64,000 nucleotides of DNA from Clostridia bacterium (GCA_014872655.1 WHHJ01000002.1:1-64000); one strand, 5' to 3'; positions 34,643 to 44,838 are shown, counted from the stretch's first letter. Numbers and translations are program-made. The notes: generated from the letters alone by a model not told the origin.

Positions 34643-36421
34643 GTGCCATATTTGTTTGGGGAAGAATACCTGGCAAAATTACGTAATCGATGCAGTATTG
34701 AAGAAATTATCGGAAAATATGTGGACTTAAAACGTACCGGAAGTTCTTATGTTGGGTTGTGTCCTTTTCACAGTGAGCGAACGGCTTCTTTTCATGTTTC
34801 TCCGACAATGCAGCGCTTTCATTGCTTTGGCTGCCAAAAAAGTGGTGATGTGATCACCTTTATTATGGAGCAGGAACGGTTGTCGTTTGTAGAAGCCGTA
34901 AAGTATCTTGCCAATATGGTTGGAATGGAAATTCCTCAGCCCAATGCAGCGGATACGCATATGATGCAGCTGCGTAAAAATATTTTGCAGATCAATAAGG
35001 CAGCGGCAAGATTTTTTTATAATACATTGTTTTCTTCATCCGGACAAGCCGGCCGTGAATATTTCAAAAAAAGAGGATTGGATTCCGGTACCATTACAAA
35101 ATTTGGCTTGGGTTATGCGCCGGATAGTTGGCATGATTTGCTGGATCATTTAATACAGCAAGGGTTTGTGTTGGATGATATAAAAGCGTCCGGTTTGATT
35201 CGACAGGGGAAAAAGAGTAGTTATGATTTTTTTCGGGACCGGGTAATGTTTCCGATTATTGATCAGAACGGGAATGTCGTTGGGTTCGGCGGCCGGGCGT
35301 TGCAGCCCGGAGTTCCGGCTAAATATATCAATTCAGATGAGAGTTTAGTGTTTAATAAGCGCAGAAATTTGTATGCATTGAATTTTGCAAAAAAGACAAA
35401 GCGCAGTGAGTTTATTTTATGTGAAGGGTATATGGATGCCATTGCACTGCATCGGGCCGGGTTTGATAATGCGGTTGCCGCGTTGGGTACTGCCGTGACA
35501 GAAGATCATGCGCGGTTGATTCGCCGGTATACAGAAAATGTAGTTCTTTGTTTGGATAGTGACGGAGCCGGACGCGCCGCCACGCAAAAGGCGTTGAGTG
35601 TTTTGCCGAAAGCGGGATTAAATGTGCGCGTAGTGACGGTGACCGGTGGCAAAGATCCGGACGAGATGCTGCGCGAAGAGGATGGAAAAAAGCAGTTCGA
35701 GCGATTGTTAGCGGCTTCGCAGAATTCCGTGGATTACAAATTTGAACAAGTGATCGGCAAGTATGATTTGTCGATTGATACGGAACGGATTGAATGTGTA
35801 AAAAAGTTGGCAGAGATTGTGGCCGGTCTTTCCAGTGCCGCGGAGCGTGATGTATATGCTTCGCAAATTGCAAACCGGTTACATATTACAAAGGCGGCTG
35901 TAGATACGGAAGTAGCCGTTCGACGGCGTTCTTTTGAGCGATCGCGCAAAAAGGCTGAGCAAAAAAAGATTTTGGACGATTTGCGTGACAGTTCGGATAA
36001 GATTAATCCGGACAGGCCTCGTTTTCTTCGGGCTGCTGGTGCTGAGGAGGATGTCCTTTCGGTACTGTTGAATTTCCCGGACCAAGCGGGTAAGGTTTTT
36101 GATCTGTTAAGTGAAGAAGATTTTGTTACCGATTTTAACCGTCGGGTATTTCTGGCAGTGCGTGAAATGATGCAGATAGATCCCTGTGCGGATTATCGCT
36201 CTAATTTAGCACAATATTTTAATCCGGAGGAACTTGCCCATATCAATTCGCATACATTGGGTGCAGAAGCTTTGGATATTGGTGATGTTACAGTTCATCA
36301 GATTGTGGAAAAACTGAAAAAGGAAAAGAGAAAAATAACAGGAATGGGATTCGGTTCTGATGATGCGGTAAAGGCCCGAATTGAAAGTTTACGTGGGGGA
36401 GATAAAAATGGAAATAGCTGA
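34643..36421 (+). CDS. dnaG: DNA primase
   Basis: Makes RNA primers for replication. 592 residues: an N-terminal zinc finger (CPFH...CFGC, about 40-65), a TOPRIM catalytic domain with EGYMDAIAL (about 260) and the DSDGAGRAA acidic motif, and a C-terminal helicase-binding region. The start is a GTG with AGGAGGGAGG upstream; the family N-terminus begins close to this. The end overlaps sigA by 14 bases, the conserved macromolecular-synthesis pairing. Confidence 0.96.
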   Translation: MPYLFGEEYLAKLRNRCSIEEIIGKYVDLKRTGSSYVGLCPFHSERTASFHVSPTMQRFHCFGCQKSGDVITFIMEQERLSFVEAVKYLANMVGMEIPQPNAADTHMMQLRKNILQINKAAARFFYNTLFSSSGQAGREYFKKRGLDSGTITKFGLGYAPDSWHDLLDHLIQQGFVLDDIKASGLIRQGKKSSYDFFRDRVMFPIIDQNGNVVGFGGRALQPGVPAKYINSDESLVFNKRRNLYALNFAKKTKRSEFILCEGYMDAIALHRAGFDNAVAALGTAVTEDHARLIRRYTENVVLCLDSDGAGRAATQKALSVLPKAGLNVRVVTVTGGKDPDEMLREEDGKKQFERLLAASQNSVDYKFEQVIGKYDLSIDTERIECVKKLAEIVAGLSSAAERDVYASQIANRLHITKAAVDTEVAVRRRSFERSRKKAEQKKILDDLRDSSDKINPDRPRFLRAAGAEEDVLSVLLNFPDQAGKVFDLLSEEDFVTDFNRRVFLAVREMMQIDPCADYRSNLAQYFNPEELAHINSHTLGAEALDIGDVTVHQIVEKLKKEKRKITGMGFGSDDAVKARIESLRGGDKNGNS

Positions 36422-37511
36422 AAAGAAAAATGTCATTAAAGCTTTGGTGGAAAAAGGAAAAGAAAAAGGTTCCTTAACCTATAATGAAATTAATGAAGAG
36501 TTAGACAAATTGGAGCTGACACAAGAGCAGATTTCTTCTGTTTATGATGAGATCCGGCGCGCCGATATTGAAATTGAAGAAGATTTTACCATCGACCAGG
36601 ATTTAAAGTCTTTGGAAGATGAAGTGAGTGTCTTGCCGGAAGATCCAGACGACATTGAAGCTCTTTTGCAAGCAGAGGGTATTACGATTGACGACCCGGT
36701 GAAAATTTATTTGCATGAGATTGGGCGGGTTCCGTTGTTGACAACGGAAGAAGAAGCCAGCTTGGCCGAGCGAATTGCACAAGGAGATGAAGATGCAAAA
36801 CGGATTTTAAATGAATCGAATCTGCGTCTTGTCGTTAGTATTGCTAAGAGATATGTGGGCAGAGGTTTGTTGTTTTTGGATTTGATTCAAGAGGGAAACC
36901 TCGGATTGATCAAAGCGGTTGAAAAATTTGATTCTACAAAAGGCTACAAGTTTTCTACCTATGCAACCTGGTGGATTCGGCAGGCGATTACGCGGGCGAT
37001 AGCAGACCAGGCACGCACCATTCGAATTCCTGTTCATATGGTGGAAACGATTAATCGTCTTTCTAAAACGGAGCGGGCACTGGTTCAGGAGTTGGGCAGA
37101 CAGCCGCAGGCGGATGAAATCGCTCAGGAGTTAAATATGCCCGTGGATCGTGTTCGTGAAATTATGAAAGTGGCGATGGAGCCTGTTTCTCTGGAGTCTC
37201 CTGTCGGCGAAGAGGAAGACAGCCATTTAGGTGATTTTTTGGCCGATGATGATATTCCGGCTCCGTCTGATGTCGCGTCTCAGATGTTGTTGAGAGAAGA
37301 GTTGAACGAAGTTCTTTCTACGCTTAGTGACCGGGAGGCCAAAGTGCTGCGTTTGCGCTTTGGTTTGGATGACGGCCGTACTCGTACACTGGAAGAAGTG
37401 GGACGAGTGTTTAAAGTGACTCGTGAGAGAATTCGTCAGATCGAGGCCAAAGCGCTGCGTAAGTTAAGACATCCCAGTCGTTCTAAGAGATTGAAAGACT
37501 TTTTGGATTGA
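36408..37511 (+). CDS. sigA: RNA polymerase sigma factor SigA (RpoD)
   Basis: Main vegetative sigma factor. About 367 residues: an acidic region 1.1-like N-terminus, region 1.2 ([17 protein letters not shown]), region 2 ([31 protein letters not shown]), region 3, and region 4 with its helix-turn-helix ([20 protein letters not shown]). The chosen ATG has GGGGGAGA upstream; an in-frame codon nine residues earlier lacks one. The many TTGACA-17-TATAAT promoters in the window fit its specificity. Confidence 0.97.
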   Translation: MEIAEKKNVIKALVEKGKEKGSLTYNEINEELDKLELTQEQISSVYDEIRRADIEIEEDFTIDQDLKSLEDEVSVLPEDPDDIEALLQAEGITIDDPVKIYLHEIGRVPLLTTEEEASLAERIAQGDEDAKRILNESNLRLVVSIAKRYVGRGLLFLDLIQEGNLGLIKAVEKFDSTKGYKFSTYATWWIRQAITRAIADQARTIRIPVHMVETINRLSKTERALVQELGRQPQADEIAQELNMPVDRVREIMKVAMEPVSLESPVGEEEDSHLGDFLADDDIPAPSDVASQMLLREELNEVLSTLSDREAKVLRLRFGLDDGRTRTLEEVGRVFKVTRERIRQIEAKALRKLRHPSRSKRLKDFLD

Positions 37512-37522
37512 TTACATAGTTC

Positions 37523-37555
37523 AAGTGCCGTACATGAAATCATGTACGGCACTTT
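37523..37555 (+). terminator. Strong hairpin between sigA and the DUF3810 gene
   Basis: AAGTGCCGTACATGA and its exact complement form a 15-bp stem around two bases, ending CTTT. It lies 11 bases after sigA and abuts the next gene's ribosome site, so it may attenuate transcription or limit read-through. Confidence 0.65.
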
Positions 37556-37566
37556 CGGAGAAAAAG

Positions 37567-38649
37567 ATGAAACGAAAAAATAAAACATGGAAAAAATTGT
37601 TGTTTTTGATTCCGGCAGTGCTCGGGGTTTGCGTCTTATTGGTTTTACCGCACTTCCCGGATCTTGCGGAATACGGCTTTAGTCGGGGCGTTTTTAGAAT
37701 TTTTTCTTATGCAATTGGAACGATTACATCAGTTTTTCCTTTTTCAATTTCTGAAATCTTGTTGTATGCGGGCATTCTTGCTGTGATTGTTATCTTGATC
37801 CTGTTGATTCTAAAAAGAATCAAGTGGCGAAAAGTTGCACAGGTATTCGGGTGGATATTCAGCTGCCTTTTTTTGCTTTATGTGGTGATGCATGGAGCTA
37901 ATTTTTATCGGTATGATTTAACACAGTTGATGCATTTGCCAGAAGTGGATTCCGATTCGCAGCTGCTTTATGATGTTTGTGTTGAGACAGCACAAAAAGC
38001 CTCTGAACTGCGTGTAAATTTAAAGGAAGATGAGCAGGGTTACTTTTGTTTGGAGAACGGCATTCCAGAAGTATTGCAAAATGCCGACAAACTGTATGAA
38101 AATCTTTATGAAACATATCCGTTTCTTTCGGATCCGGTGAAAAGAGTAAAGGGGGTCTGGATTTCTCCGTTATGGTCCTATACGGGAATATCCGGTATTT
38201 ATATTCCGTTTTTTGCTGAGGCAAATATCAATACGGATGCTCCGGAGAGTTCTTTATATTTATCTGCCGCACATGAATTGGCGCATACAAAAGGCTTTGC
38301 GAAGGAAGACGAATGTAATTTTTTGGCATATTTGGCATGTGTGAACAGTGGAAATGAACAGGCGATGTACAGTGCGTATCTATTTGCTTATCGATATTTA
38401 TCTGCTGAACTTTATACCCAAAATGTGGAATTATATCAACAAACAACTTCCTTTTTAAGTGATGGTGTTCGTCGGGATTTAATACAAGAAAACGAATATT
38501 GGGCTGCGCATAGTGGGGTGGTCCAAACAGTTTCTAATCAGGTTAATGACGCGTTTATTAAATCGCAAGGACAAGCCGAAGGTACGCAAAGTTATAATCA
38601 AGTTGTACGTCTGATTTTATCTTATGAAAAGTGCCAAAAGATGCCTTAA
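37567..38649 (+). CDS. DUF3810 membrane protein with HExxH motif
   Basis: About 360 residues. Three membrane segments in the first 110 residues (about 10-28, 55-85, 92-110) are followed by an extracellular domain. The domain has the zinc-protease-like motif HELAH (in AAHELAHTKGF) with a Glu/Asp-rich stretch after it (EDECNFLAYLAC), matching DUF3810. A membrane metallopeptidase is likely from the motif but no substrate is known. The start at the second Met has CGGAG in front; the earlier Met would overlap the hairpin after sigA. Confidence 0.8.
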   Translation: MKRKNKTWKKLLFLIPAVLGVCVLLVLPHFPDLAEYGFSRGVFRIFSYAIGTITSVFPFSISEILLYAGILAVIVILILLILKRIKWRKVAQVFGWIFSCLFLLYVVMHGANFYRYDLTQLMHLPEVDSDSQLLYDVCVETAQKASELRVNLKEDEQGYFCLENGIPEVLQNADKLYENLYETYPFLSDPVKRVKGVWISPLWSYTGISGIYIPFFAEANINTDAPESSLYLSAAHELAHTKGFAKEDECNFLAYLACVNSGNEQAMYSAYLFAYRYLSAELYTQNVELYQQTTSFLSDGVRRDLIQENEYWAAHSGVVQTVSNQVNDAFIKSQGQAEGTQSYNQVVRLILSYEKCQKMP

Positions 38650-38680
38650 TTATGGAATTTAAGCCATTTTTATTTTTTTA

Positions 38681-38709
38681 TTGACTTTTTTGACGGAATG
38701 CGTTATAAT
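38681..38709 (+). promoter_or_regulatory. Promoter of the lysozyme-like/dockerin gene
   Basis: TTGACT, 17-base spacer, TATAAT, 44 bases before the start. Confidence 0.9.
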
Positions 38710-38752
38710 GTCTGTGTTGCTCAGTTAACAGGTTCATTTAGAGGAGGATGTT

Positions 38753-39859
38753 ATGAGACATATTCAAAAAGTGATCGGATGTATTCTTTCTGCAGCTATC
38801 TTATTGTCTATGTTTGCCTTGTCCGCATCTGCGGCAGAGGCCTACGTACCTGTAAACGACATCGTACGTGAAGCAGAAAGAATTATTTATGCAAATGAGG
38901 GCAATTATGCCTCTGTAGTAAAAAATGATAACGGAGCGTTGAGTATCGGAAAAGTACAATGGCATGGAGATCGGGCCTTAGCTCTTTTGCGGGACATCAT
39001 TCTTTTAAATGATACAAATGCCAGAAATATACTTGGAGATATGCTTTATCAGGAAATACAAACAACTTCAAGCTGGGGTACCAGAATTTTAAATGATGAT
39101 GAGGCTTCTAGGATTTCTACCTTGATTAACACGGCGGAAGGCCGTTCCGTGCAGGATACATATTCCCATTATGATATTAAATCTTATATCTTGCATGGAA
39201 AATACTTAGGTATTAAAGATCCGCAAGCGTTGATTTATTATGCCGATATCGAAAACCAATATGGTTATGGCGGCGTAACCCGCATTATTCGGCCGGCACT
39301 AGACAGCGTAGGCGGTGATCATTCAAAATTGACTTTGGATATTATACATTGGGCTGTCATAGAAGATAATAATTACCCGTCTCGACGGACCAGAACATAT
39401 GAAGGTGCAAAAAAAGTAAACTTTACGTATACGACGGTTGTTCCGGCTCATGAGATCTGGCGATTAAACGGCGGTGTAAATATGCGTACAGGTCCTAACA
39501 CGGACTATGCTGTATTGACTACTGTTCCGGGAGGAACGGAAGTAAGAGTGTTTTCAAAGGTTGACCGCGGAATTTATACATGGGGTGAGACCGAGAACGG
39601 TTGGTTGGTATTAAGAAGAAACAGTGACGGAAATAATTTCTGTTCTTTTGTGGAGTCTGTCCCTGCATCGGGCGGCGTTTACGGCAATGGGGATGCGAAC
39701 GGAGACCAAACTCTTTCTTTGGCGGACGTTCTTTTAACAGCTCGATATGTGATGGACAATACAATTCAGATTCGAGTAGATAATGTAGATATGAATGGCG
39801 ACGGAATTATTTCTTTGGCGGATGTCTTGGCGATTGCAAGACTGGTTGTTAGTCAATAA
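38753..39859 (+). CDS. Secreted lysozyme-like/SH3/dockerin protein
   Basis: 368 residues. A signal peptide (1-27) is followed by a domain (about 35-225) with an EGNYASV Glu and NDNGALSIGKVQWHG, which resembles lysozyme-like domains of phage and autolysin proteins. A bacterial SH3 domain (about 235-290; NMRTGPNTDYAVL) and two dockerin repeats at the C-terminus (GDANGDQTLSLADVLLTARYV and DMNGDGIISLADVLAIARLV) complete it. The calcium loops look intact. Likely a wall-acting enzyme held through cohesin binding; the catalytic activity is inferred from weak similarity. AGGAGGATG-type site upstream. Confidence 0.8.
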   Translation: MRHIQKVIGCILSAAILLSMFALSASAAEAYVPVNDIVREAERIIYANEGNYASVVKNDNGALSIGKVQWHGDRALALLRDIILLNDTNARNILGDMLYQEIQTTSSWGTRILNDDEASRISTLINTAEGRSVQDTYSHYDIKSYILHGKYLGIKDPQALIYYADIENQYGYGGVTRIIRPALDSVGGDHSKLTLDIIHWAVIEDNNYPSRRTRTYEGAKKVNFTYTTVVPAHEIWRLNGGVNMRTGPNTDYAVLTTVPGGTEVRVFSKVDRGIYTWGETENGWLVLRRNSDGNNFCSFVESVPASGGVYGNGDANGDQTLSLADVLLTARYVMDNTIQIRVDNVDMNGDGIISLADVLAIARLVVSQ

Positions 39860-39870
39860 GATAAATAGAG

Positions 39871-39898
39871 GAGCGGAGAGTTATCTCCGCTCTTTTTT
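39871..39898 (+). terminator. Terminator of the lysozyme-like/dockerin gene
   Basis: GAGCGGAGA-GTTA-TCTCCGCTC followed by TTTTTT. Confidence 0.92.
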
Positions 39899-40182
39899 AC
39901 TATTGTAAGTTTACTGGACTCAACTAGACTTTGAAACTCTTTGAATGATAGGTTTTAATAAAGTAAAGGATCTTTTTAAGAAAAGAAAAGTAATGCTTCA
40001 GTAGTGTCAATATTGTATGGTTTTTCATTCTGCACATAAAAATTTATAAAAGTTAGTGGGGGAAGCTTGAGAAAGCTGTCAAAGAGGTTGTTTGATGTCA
40101 TAGATAAGTAAAAGCGAGAAAAAAATAGATAATTTAAGAAAAAAAGAGATTGAGATTGTTTTTGCGGTAAATATTATTTAAC
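39899..40182. other. AT-rich spacer upstream of ctsR control region
   Basis: No gene, RNA or clear repeat is supported here. Stray TTTGA/TCAAA words occur but do not form complete CtsR boxes. Confidence 0.5.
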
Positions 40183-40199
40183 TTTGACTTTCTTTGACT
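40183..40199 (-). promoter_or_regulatory. CtsR box 1
   Basis: Minus strand AGTCAAAGAAAGTCAAA, a direct heptad repeat matching the CtsR consensus (RGTCAAANANRGTCAAA). It lies just upstream of the -35. Confidence 0.9.
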
Positions 40200-40209
40200 T
40201 TTATAAAAG

Positions 40210-40238
40210 TTGCAATGTTTACATGAAAGGGGTATAAT
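40210..40238 (+). promoter_or_regulatory. Promoter of the ctsR-clpC operon
   Basis: TTGCAA, 17-base spacer, TATAAT, bracketed by two CtsR boxes in opposite orientation. Confidence 0.9.
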
Positions 40239-40249
40239 AGGTTCACGAA

Positions 40250-40266
40250 AGTCAAAGAAAGTCAAA
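40250..40266 (+). promoter_or_regulatory. CtsR box 2
   Basis: AGTCAAAGAAAGTCAAA, the same word as box 1, overlapping the expected transcription start region. Confidence 0.92.
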
Positions 40267-40294
40267 GTTGATTTTCTAAGAAGGAGAGGGACAA

Positions 40295-40744
40295 ATGAAA
40301 TCGAGTGATATTATCAGTGCATTTATCCGAGACTTGTTGGAGCAGTCTGACGGGAGTATCGAGTTAAGACGAAACGAGTTGGCTCAGCATTTTCATGTTG
40401 TTCCAAGCCAGATCAGTTATGTCATTACTTCGAGGTTTACCCCGGAACACGGATATATTACAGAAAGCCATCGGGGAGGCGGCGGATGCATTCGCATCCG
40501 ACGAGTTCGTTATGATAAATCCAGTTCGATTATGCATGTTGTTAACTCTGTTGGTAAACAGATGAACTGGTTTGACGCTTGTCTGTTTTTGAAAAATCTT
40601 GAAGATTATGGATATATCGAACATGCGGCGCATATAATTATAAAAGCGGCTGTTTCCGATCAGGCTTTGAGCGGTGTGGACGCAGATCGTCGAGATGAAG
40701 TGAGAGCTTCGATATTTAAAAATACATTATTATCATTGTTGTAA
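40295..40744 (+). CDS. ctsR: Heat-shock repressor CtsR
   Basis: Dimeric repressor of clp genes that loses DNA binding on heating. 149 residues: a winged helix-turn-helix (about 1-70), in which RGGGGCIRIRR carries the temperature-sensing glycine-rich wing, and a C-terminal dimerisation/McsB-interaction domain. AGAAGGAGAGG precedes the ATG. First gene of the canonical ctsR-mcsA-mcsB-clpC operon; the two CtsR boxes indicate autoregulation. Confidence 0.96.
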   Translation: MKSSDIISAFIRDLLEQSDGSIELRRNELAQHFHVVPSQISYVITSRFTPEHGYITESHRGGGGCIRIRRVRYDKSSSIMHVVNSVGKQMNWFDACLFLKNLEDYGYIEHAAHIIIKAAVSDQALSGVDADRRDEVRASIFKNTLLSLL

Positions 40745-40779
40745 GAAAGAGGACATAAAGTCCAAGAGGAGGATGTTTT

Positions 40780-41268
40780 ATGTTGTGTGAAAATTGTAAA
40801 AAGAATGTTGCGACTACATATTTTAAGCAGACGGTAAACGGAAAAACAACCGAAATTTTTCTTTGCGATGAATGTGCTGCAAAATTAGGATTAGACAGCG
40901 GGATAAAAAGTTTCGGTTTGGGATTGAGTTCTATGTTACCGGAGTTGTTCAGCCGAGAAACAGACATTGCAGAATTGCGGTGCCCGGTTTGCGGAACATT
41001 GTACAGCAGTGTCGGCAAAGACGGCATGGTTGGTTGTGATAAATGCTACGATACTTTTGCATCCAGATTAGATCCAGTGATTAAGCGTATGCACGGGAGC
41101 CGGAAGCATGTTGGCAAAACACCTCAATCTTTTGCATCAAAGCCGGAAGGAAAATTAGATCAATTAAAGCGGGAGTTGAAACTCGCAATCGAAAAAGAAG
41201 ATTTTGAATCTGCAGCAAAGCTTCGGGATCAAATTAAATCCATGGAGCAGCAGGGAGGTGTGCAATGA
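40780..41268 (+). CDS. mcsA: McsA, activator of the McsB arginine kinase
   Basis: 162 residues. Four Cys pairs (CENC, CDEC, CPVC, CDKC) form zinc-binding sites, and a C-terminal UVR motif (LKRELKLAIEKEDFESAAKLRDQI) ends the protein. In Firmicutes McsA stimulates the McsB kinase. AGGAGG precedes the ATG, and the stop overlaps the McsB start. Confidence 0.95.
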   Translation: MLCENCKKNVATTYFKQTVNGKTTEIFLCDECAAKLGLDSGIKSFGLGLSSMLPELFSRETDIAELRCPVCGTLYSSVGKDGMVGCDKCYDTFASRLDPVIKRMHGSRKHVGKTPQSFASKPEGKLDQLKRELKLAIEKEDFESAAKLRDQIKSMEQQGGVQ

Positions 41269-42251
41269 TGGACAAGACGGTAATTAGTACCAGAATTCGG
41301 CTGGCCAGAAACTTGAAAAATGTGCCATTTCCGCGTCGAATGTCCTTGGAACAAAAACATGAGGTTTGCCAAAAAGTAAAAAGTGCGGCAATGAGCCTGA
41401 AAGGGTATGACTTTGACTATATTGATATGGAGCAATTGACAACTATACAAGCTGGTTCAATGGTAGAAGACCATTTGATCAGTGTTGATTTTGCGAATGC
41501 AAAAGAGGGCGGCGGATTGTTGCTGGACCGTAAAAATAATATCTCTATTATGATCAATGAAGAAGATCATCTTCGGATTCAGGTAACCGGAAAAGGCGAA
41601 CGATTAAATGCTCTTTATGCTGTTGCAAACAAATTGGATGACGAGTTGGATGAACAGCTGGGCTTTGCATTTGATGAAGACCGAGGATATTTAACACAAT
41701 GTCCAACTAATTTGGGTACCGGTCTTCGAGCCTCCGTGATGATGCATTTACCGGCATTGAGTGAAAGCGGGTTGATCAATAAGGTTATCAACACGGTTTC
41801 TCAGGTTGGTTTAACAGTGCGCGGTATGTACGGAGAAGGTTCTCAGCCCACCGGAGGAATCTATCAGGTATCAAATCGCGTGACATTAGGCGTCACCGAA
41901 CAGGATATCTTGGAAAGATTATTTGATGTTGTGGGGCAAATCGCAAAAAATGAAGCCGTTTTACGCGAAAAAATGTTGGAGAATATCAGTGTAAAGGACC
42001 GGATTTTCCGTGCATACGGAGTTTTGTCTGAGGCACGGATTCTTTCTTCTCAGGAATTTATGCGGTTGATGTCAGACGTTCGTCTGGGAGTTGAAGGCGG
42101 ACTGATTAACTTGGATCCTGTTGCGTTGGATGAGTTGTCTATCAGTGTACAGCCTTATACCTTAATGTTGTTTGGCGGGGAGAATATGCAAGTTGGACAA
42201 CGGGATATCAAGCGGGCCGATATGGTTCGTGAAAAATTAGGCAGACAATAA
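41265..42251 (+). CDS. mcsB: Protein arginine kinase McsB
   Basis: Phosphorylates arginine residues to mark proteins for ClpCP. 328 residues in the phosphagen-kinase fold: STRIRLARN near the start, the RASVMMHLP region, and a central Arg-rich active site (RGMYGEGS) that matches the family. A second ATG directly follows the first; GGAGGTG is upstream. It overlaps mcsA by 4 bases. Confidence 0.96.
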   Translation: MMDKTVISTRIRLARNLKNVPFPRRMSLEQKHEVCQKVKSAAMSLKGYDFDYIDMEQLTTIQAGSMVEDHLISVDFANAKEGGGLLLDRKNNISIMINEEDHLRIQVTGKGERLNALYAVANKLDDELDEQLGFAFDEDRGYLTQCPTNLGTGLRASVMMHLPALSESGLINKVINTVSQVGLTVRGMYGEGSQPTGGIYQVSNRVTLGVTEQDILERLFDVVGQIAKNEAVLREKMLENISVKDRIFRAYGVLSEARILSSQEFMRLMSDVRLGVEGGLINLDPVALDELSISVQPYTLMLFGGENMQVGQRDIKRADMVREKLGRQ

Positions 42252-42274
42252 TTATATGAAATGGAGTGATCAAT

Positions 42275-44797
42275 ATGGCTGATAATTTTTCTCAAAATGC
42301 TGCTCAAGCGTTAAACGCAGCCTTGCAATCTGCAAGAGAATTGGGGCATGGATATATCGGGACAGAGCATTTGTTGTTGGGATTATCTCAAATCCCCGAC
42401 AGTGTTGCTTATAAAGTTTTAACAGATAACGGCGTTACTTCAGAAGCCATTGTAGATAAAATTTCGCAACTGATTGGGACGGGGGTTCCGTCTAATGTAA
42501 CGGCTCAGGATATGACTCCCAGAATGAAGAGAATCTTGGAGCAATCTTTTTTAGAAGCCAGAAAAACCGGAAGATTTTTGATTGGAACCGAGCATTTATT
42601 AATGGCTTTGATTTTGGAAGCAGATTGTAAAGCTGTTGAAATCATGGAATTATGCGGCGCAAATCGTCAAACGATTTATGAACAACTGTTGGCTCAGACT
42701 CTGGGGCAGGAAGTTGTCAGTGCCGGAGCATCCCCTGCTTCCAAATCGGCACATGGCAAAAATGCAAACGGACAGACTCCGACGCTGGATTCATTCGGCA
42801 GAGATTTAACCGAGATGGCGCGGGAAAAGAAAATTGACCCCGTTATCGGACGTTCTGCGGAAATTGATCGGGTGGTTCAAATTTTGTCTCGTCGGACGAA
42901 AAACAATCCGTGTCTGATTGGAGAACCGGGTGTTGGAAAAACAGCGATTGCTGAAGGTCTGGCACAGCACATTGTAGAAGGCGTTGTTCCGGAAACCTTG
43001 AAAAATAAACGGGTTGTTACATTGGATATTGCATCGATGATTGCCGGCAGTAAATACCGGGGTGATTTCGAAGAGCGTATCAAGAACGCGATAGAAGAAG
43101 TGAAAAAAGCCGGAAACGTGATTTTATTTATTGATGAATTTCATGTTTTAATCGGTGCCGGTGCTGCAGAAGGTGCCATGGATGCAGCCAATATCTTAAA
43201 ACCGTCATTGGCACGTGGTGAAATTCAGGTTATCGGAGCCACAACACTGGATGAATATAAAAAGCATATCGAAAAGGACGCAGCGTTGGAAAGACGTTTT
43301 CAACCGGTCATTGTCAGTGAACCGTCCGAAGAGGATTCGATTTTGATCTTAAAAGGTATTCGAGACAAGTACGAGGCACACCATAAAGTGCGGATCTCGG
43401 ACGAAGCCATTGAAAGCGCCGTAAAACTTTCTAAAAGATACATTCAGGATCGGTTTTTGCCGGATAAGGCTATCGACTTGATGGATGAAGCGGCGTCAAA
43501 GGTACGTATTAAAAACTTGACTACACCTCCGGATTTAAAAGAGCAGGAGGAACGGATTAAACGGATCGGTGCAGAAAAAGATGCGGCCGTTAAGAGCCAG
43601 GATTTTGAAAAGGCAGCTCAACTCAGAGATGAGGAAAAGGATGCACAGGCTAAGTTGGATGAAATGAAGAAGAAATGGTCCAGCGATGTCAGCGATACTG
43701 ATCTTTGTGTTACGCCTGAGGATATTGAAGAGGTTGTCGGTCAGGCAACCGGAATTCCGGTCAGCAAACTGATCAAAGAAGAAAGCGAACGTCTGCTGAA
43801 TATGGAGAAAATTTTGCATGAACGGGTTATCGGGCAGGACGAAGCGGTTCAAGCCGTTTCGCGCGCCATTCGCCGTGGCAGAGTCGGTTTGAAAGACCCC
43901 AAACGGCCAATTGGTTCGTTTTTGTTCTTGGGCCCGACAGGTGTCGGAAAAACCGAGTTGTCAAAGGCACTTGCGGAAGTCATGTTCGGTGACGAGAATG
44001 CAATGATCCGAATTGATATGTCGGAATATATGGAAAAACATACCGTTTCCAGAATGATCGGATCGCCTCCGGGCTATGTCGGGTTTGATGACGGCGGACA
44101 GTTAACAGAAAAAGTTCGTAGAAAACCCTATAGTGTGATCTTGTTTGATGAAATTGAAAAAGCGCATCCGGATGTCTTTAACATCCTGCTCCAGGTATTG
44201 GATGACGGACAGTTGACAGACGGGAAGGGCCGGAAAGTCGATTTCAAAAACACGGTAATCATTATGACCAGTAATATTGGTGCAAAACGGATTACAGATC
44301 GCAAAAAACTTGGGTTTACCCCGTCTGATGATGAATTCAGCAAGACGCAGGAAAAAATCCGTGAAGATGTGATGAGTGAATTACGTGATACTTTCCGTCC
44401 GGAATTTTTGAATCGAATTGATGACATTATTGTCTTTGAACAATTGGATGAGAAGAGCATTCGGACTATTGCCGGAAAATTGCTGGCAGATGTTTCGAAA
44501 CGTCTTGCAGCTATGGATATCACCGTTCACTTTGCTGATGATGCGATTGATTTTCTGGTTTCGAAAGGGTACAACGCCGATTACGGTGCAAGACCTTTAA
44601 AGCGTGCAATTCAGACCTATGCCGAAGACCGCATTGCAGAGGAAATGCTTGCCGGAAATATTTGTGCCAAAGATTGTGTAACAGCACATGCCAAAGACGG
44701 AAAAATCGTCTTTGAAAAAGAGGCATCTTCTGATACACAGAATGCTGATTCTAATTCGAACTCTTCTGATTCTTCCAAGGAATCTGAAAGCAAGTAA
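42275..44797 (+). CDS. clpC: ClpC AAA+ unfoldase
   Basis: ATP-driven unfoldase that feeds ClpP and, with McsB, degrades arginine-phosphorylated proteins. About 840 residues: two Clp N repeats (1-145), AAA-1 with Walker A GEPGVGKT (about 212), a middle UVR-type coiled coil (about 420-455), AAA-2 with GPTGVGKT (about 553), and a ClpP-docking segment in the C-terminal AAA. The tail is Ser/Asn-rich. The ATG with ATGGAG upstream is preferred over a GTG three codons earlier. Confidence 0.96.
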   Translation: MADNFSQNAAQALNAALQSARELGHGYIGTEHLLLGLSQIPDSVAYKVLTDNGVTSEAIVDKISQLIGTGVPSNVTAQDMTPRMKRILEQSFLEARKTGRFLIGTEHLLMALILEADCKAVEIMELCGANRQTIYEQLLAQTLGQEVVSAGASPASKSAHGKNANGQTPTLDSFGRDLTEMAREKKIDPVIGRSAEIDRVVQILSRRTKNNPCLIGEPGVGKTAIAEGLAQHIVEGVVPETLKNKRVVTLDIASMIAGSKYRGDFEERIKNAIEEVKKAGNVILFIDEFHVLIGAGAAEGAMDAANILKPSLARGEIQVIGATTLDEYKKHIEKDAALERRFQPVIVSEPSEEDSILILKGIRDKYEAHHKVRISDEAIESAVKLSKRYIQDRFLPDKAIDLMDEAASKVRIKNLTTPPDLKEQEERIKRIGAEKDAAVKSQDFEKAAQLRDEEKDAQAKLDEMKKKWSSDVSDTDLCVTPEDIEEVVGQATGIPVSKLIKEESERLLNMEKILHERVIGQDEAVQAVSRAIRRGRVGLKDPKRPIGSFLFLGPTGVGKTELSKALAEVMFGDENAMIRIDMSEYMEKHTVSRMIGSPPGYVGFDDGGQLTEKVRRKPYSVILFDEIEKAHPDVFNILLQVLDDGQLTDGKGRKVDFKNTVIIMTSNIGAKRITDRKKLGFTPSDDEFSKTQEKIREDVMSELRDTFRPEFLNRIDDIIVFEQLDEKSIRTIAGKLLADVSKRLAAMDITVHFADDAIDFLVSKGYNADYGARPLKRAIQTYAEDRIAEEMLAGNICAKDCVTAHAKDGKIVFEKEASSDTQNADSNSNSSDSSKESESK

Positions 44798-44805
44798 TCA
44801 GGTAA

Positions 44806-44838
44806 GAAAAAGCCCTGTCCCTGTGGACAGGGCTTTTT
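44806..44838 (+). terminator. Terminator of the ctsR-clpC operon
   Basis: AAAAAGCCCTGTCC-CTGT-GGACAGGGCTTTTT, a 14-bp perfect stem with a T run. Confidence 0.95.

Noticed and set aside
34434..34730. A 98-residue frame before dnaG
   Set aside because: It runs through a terminator hairpin and into dnaG in another frame, and its composition is not protein-like.
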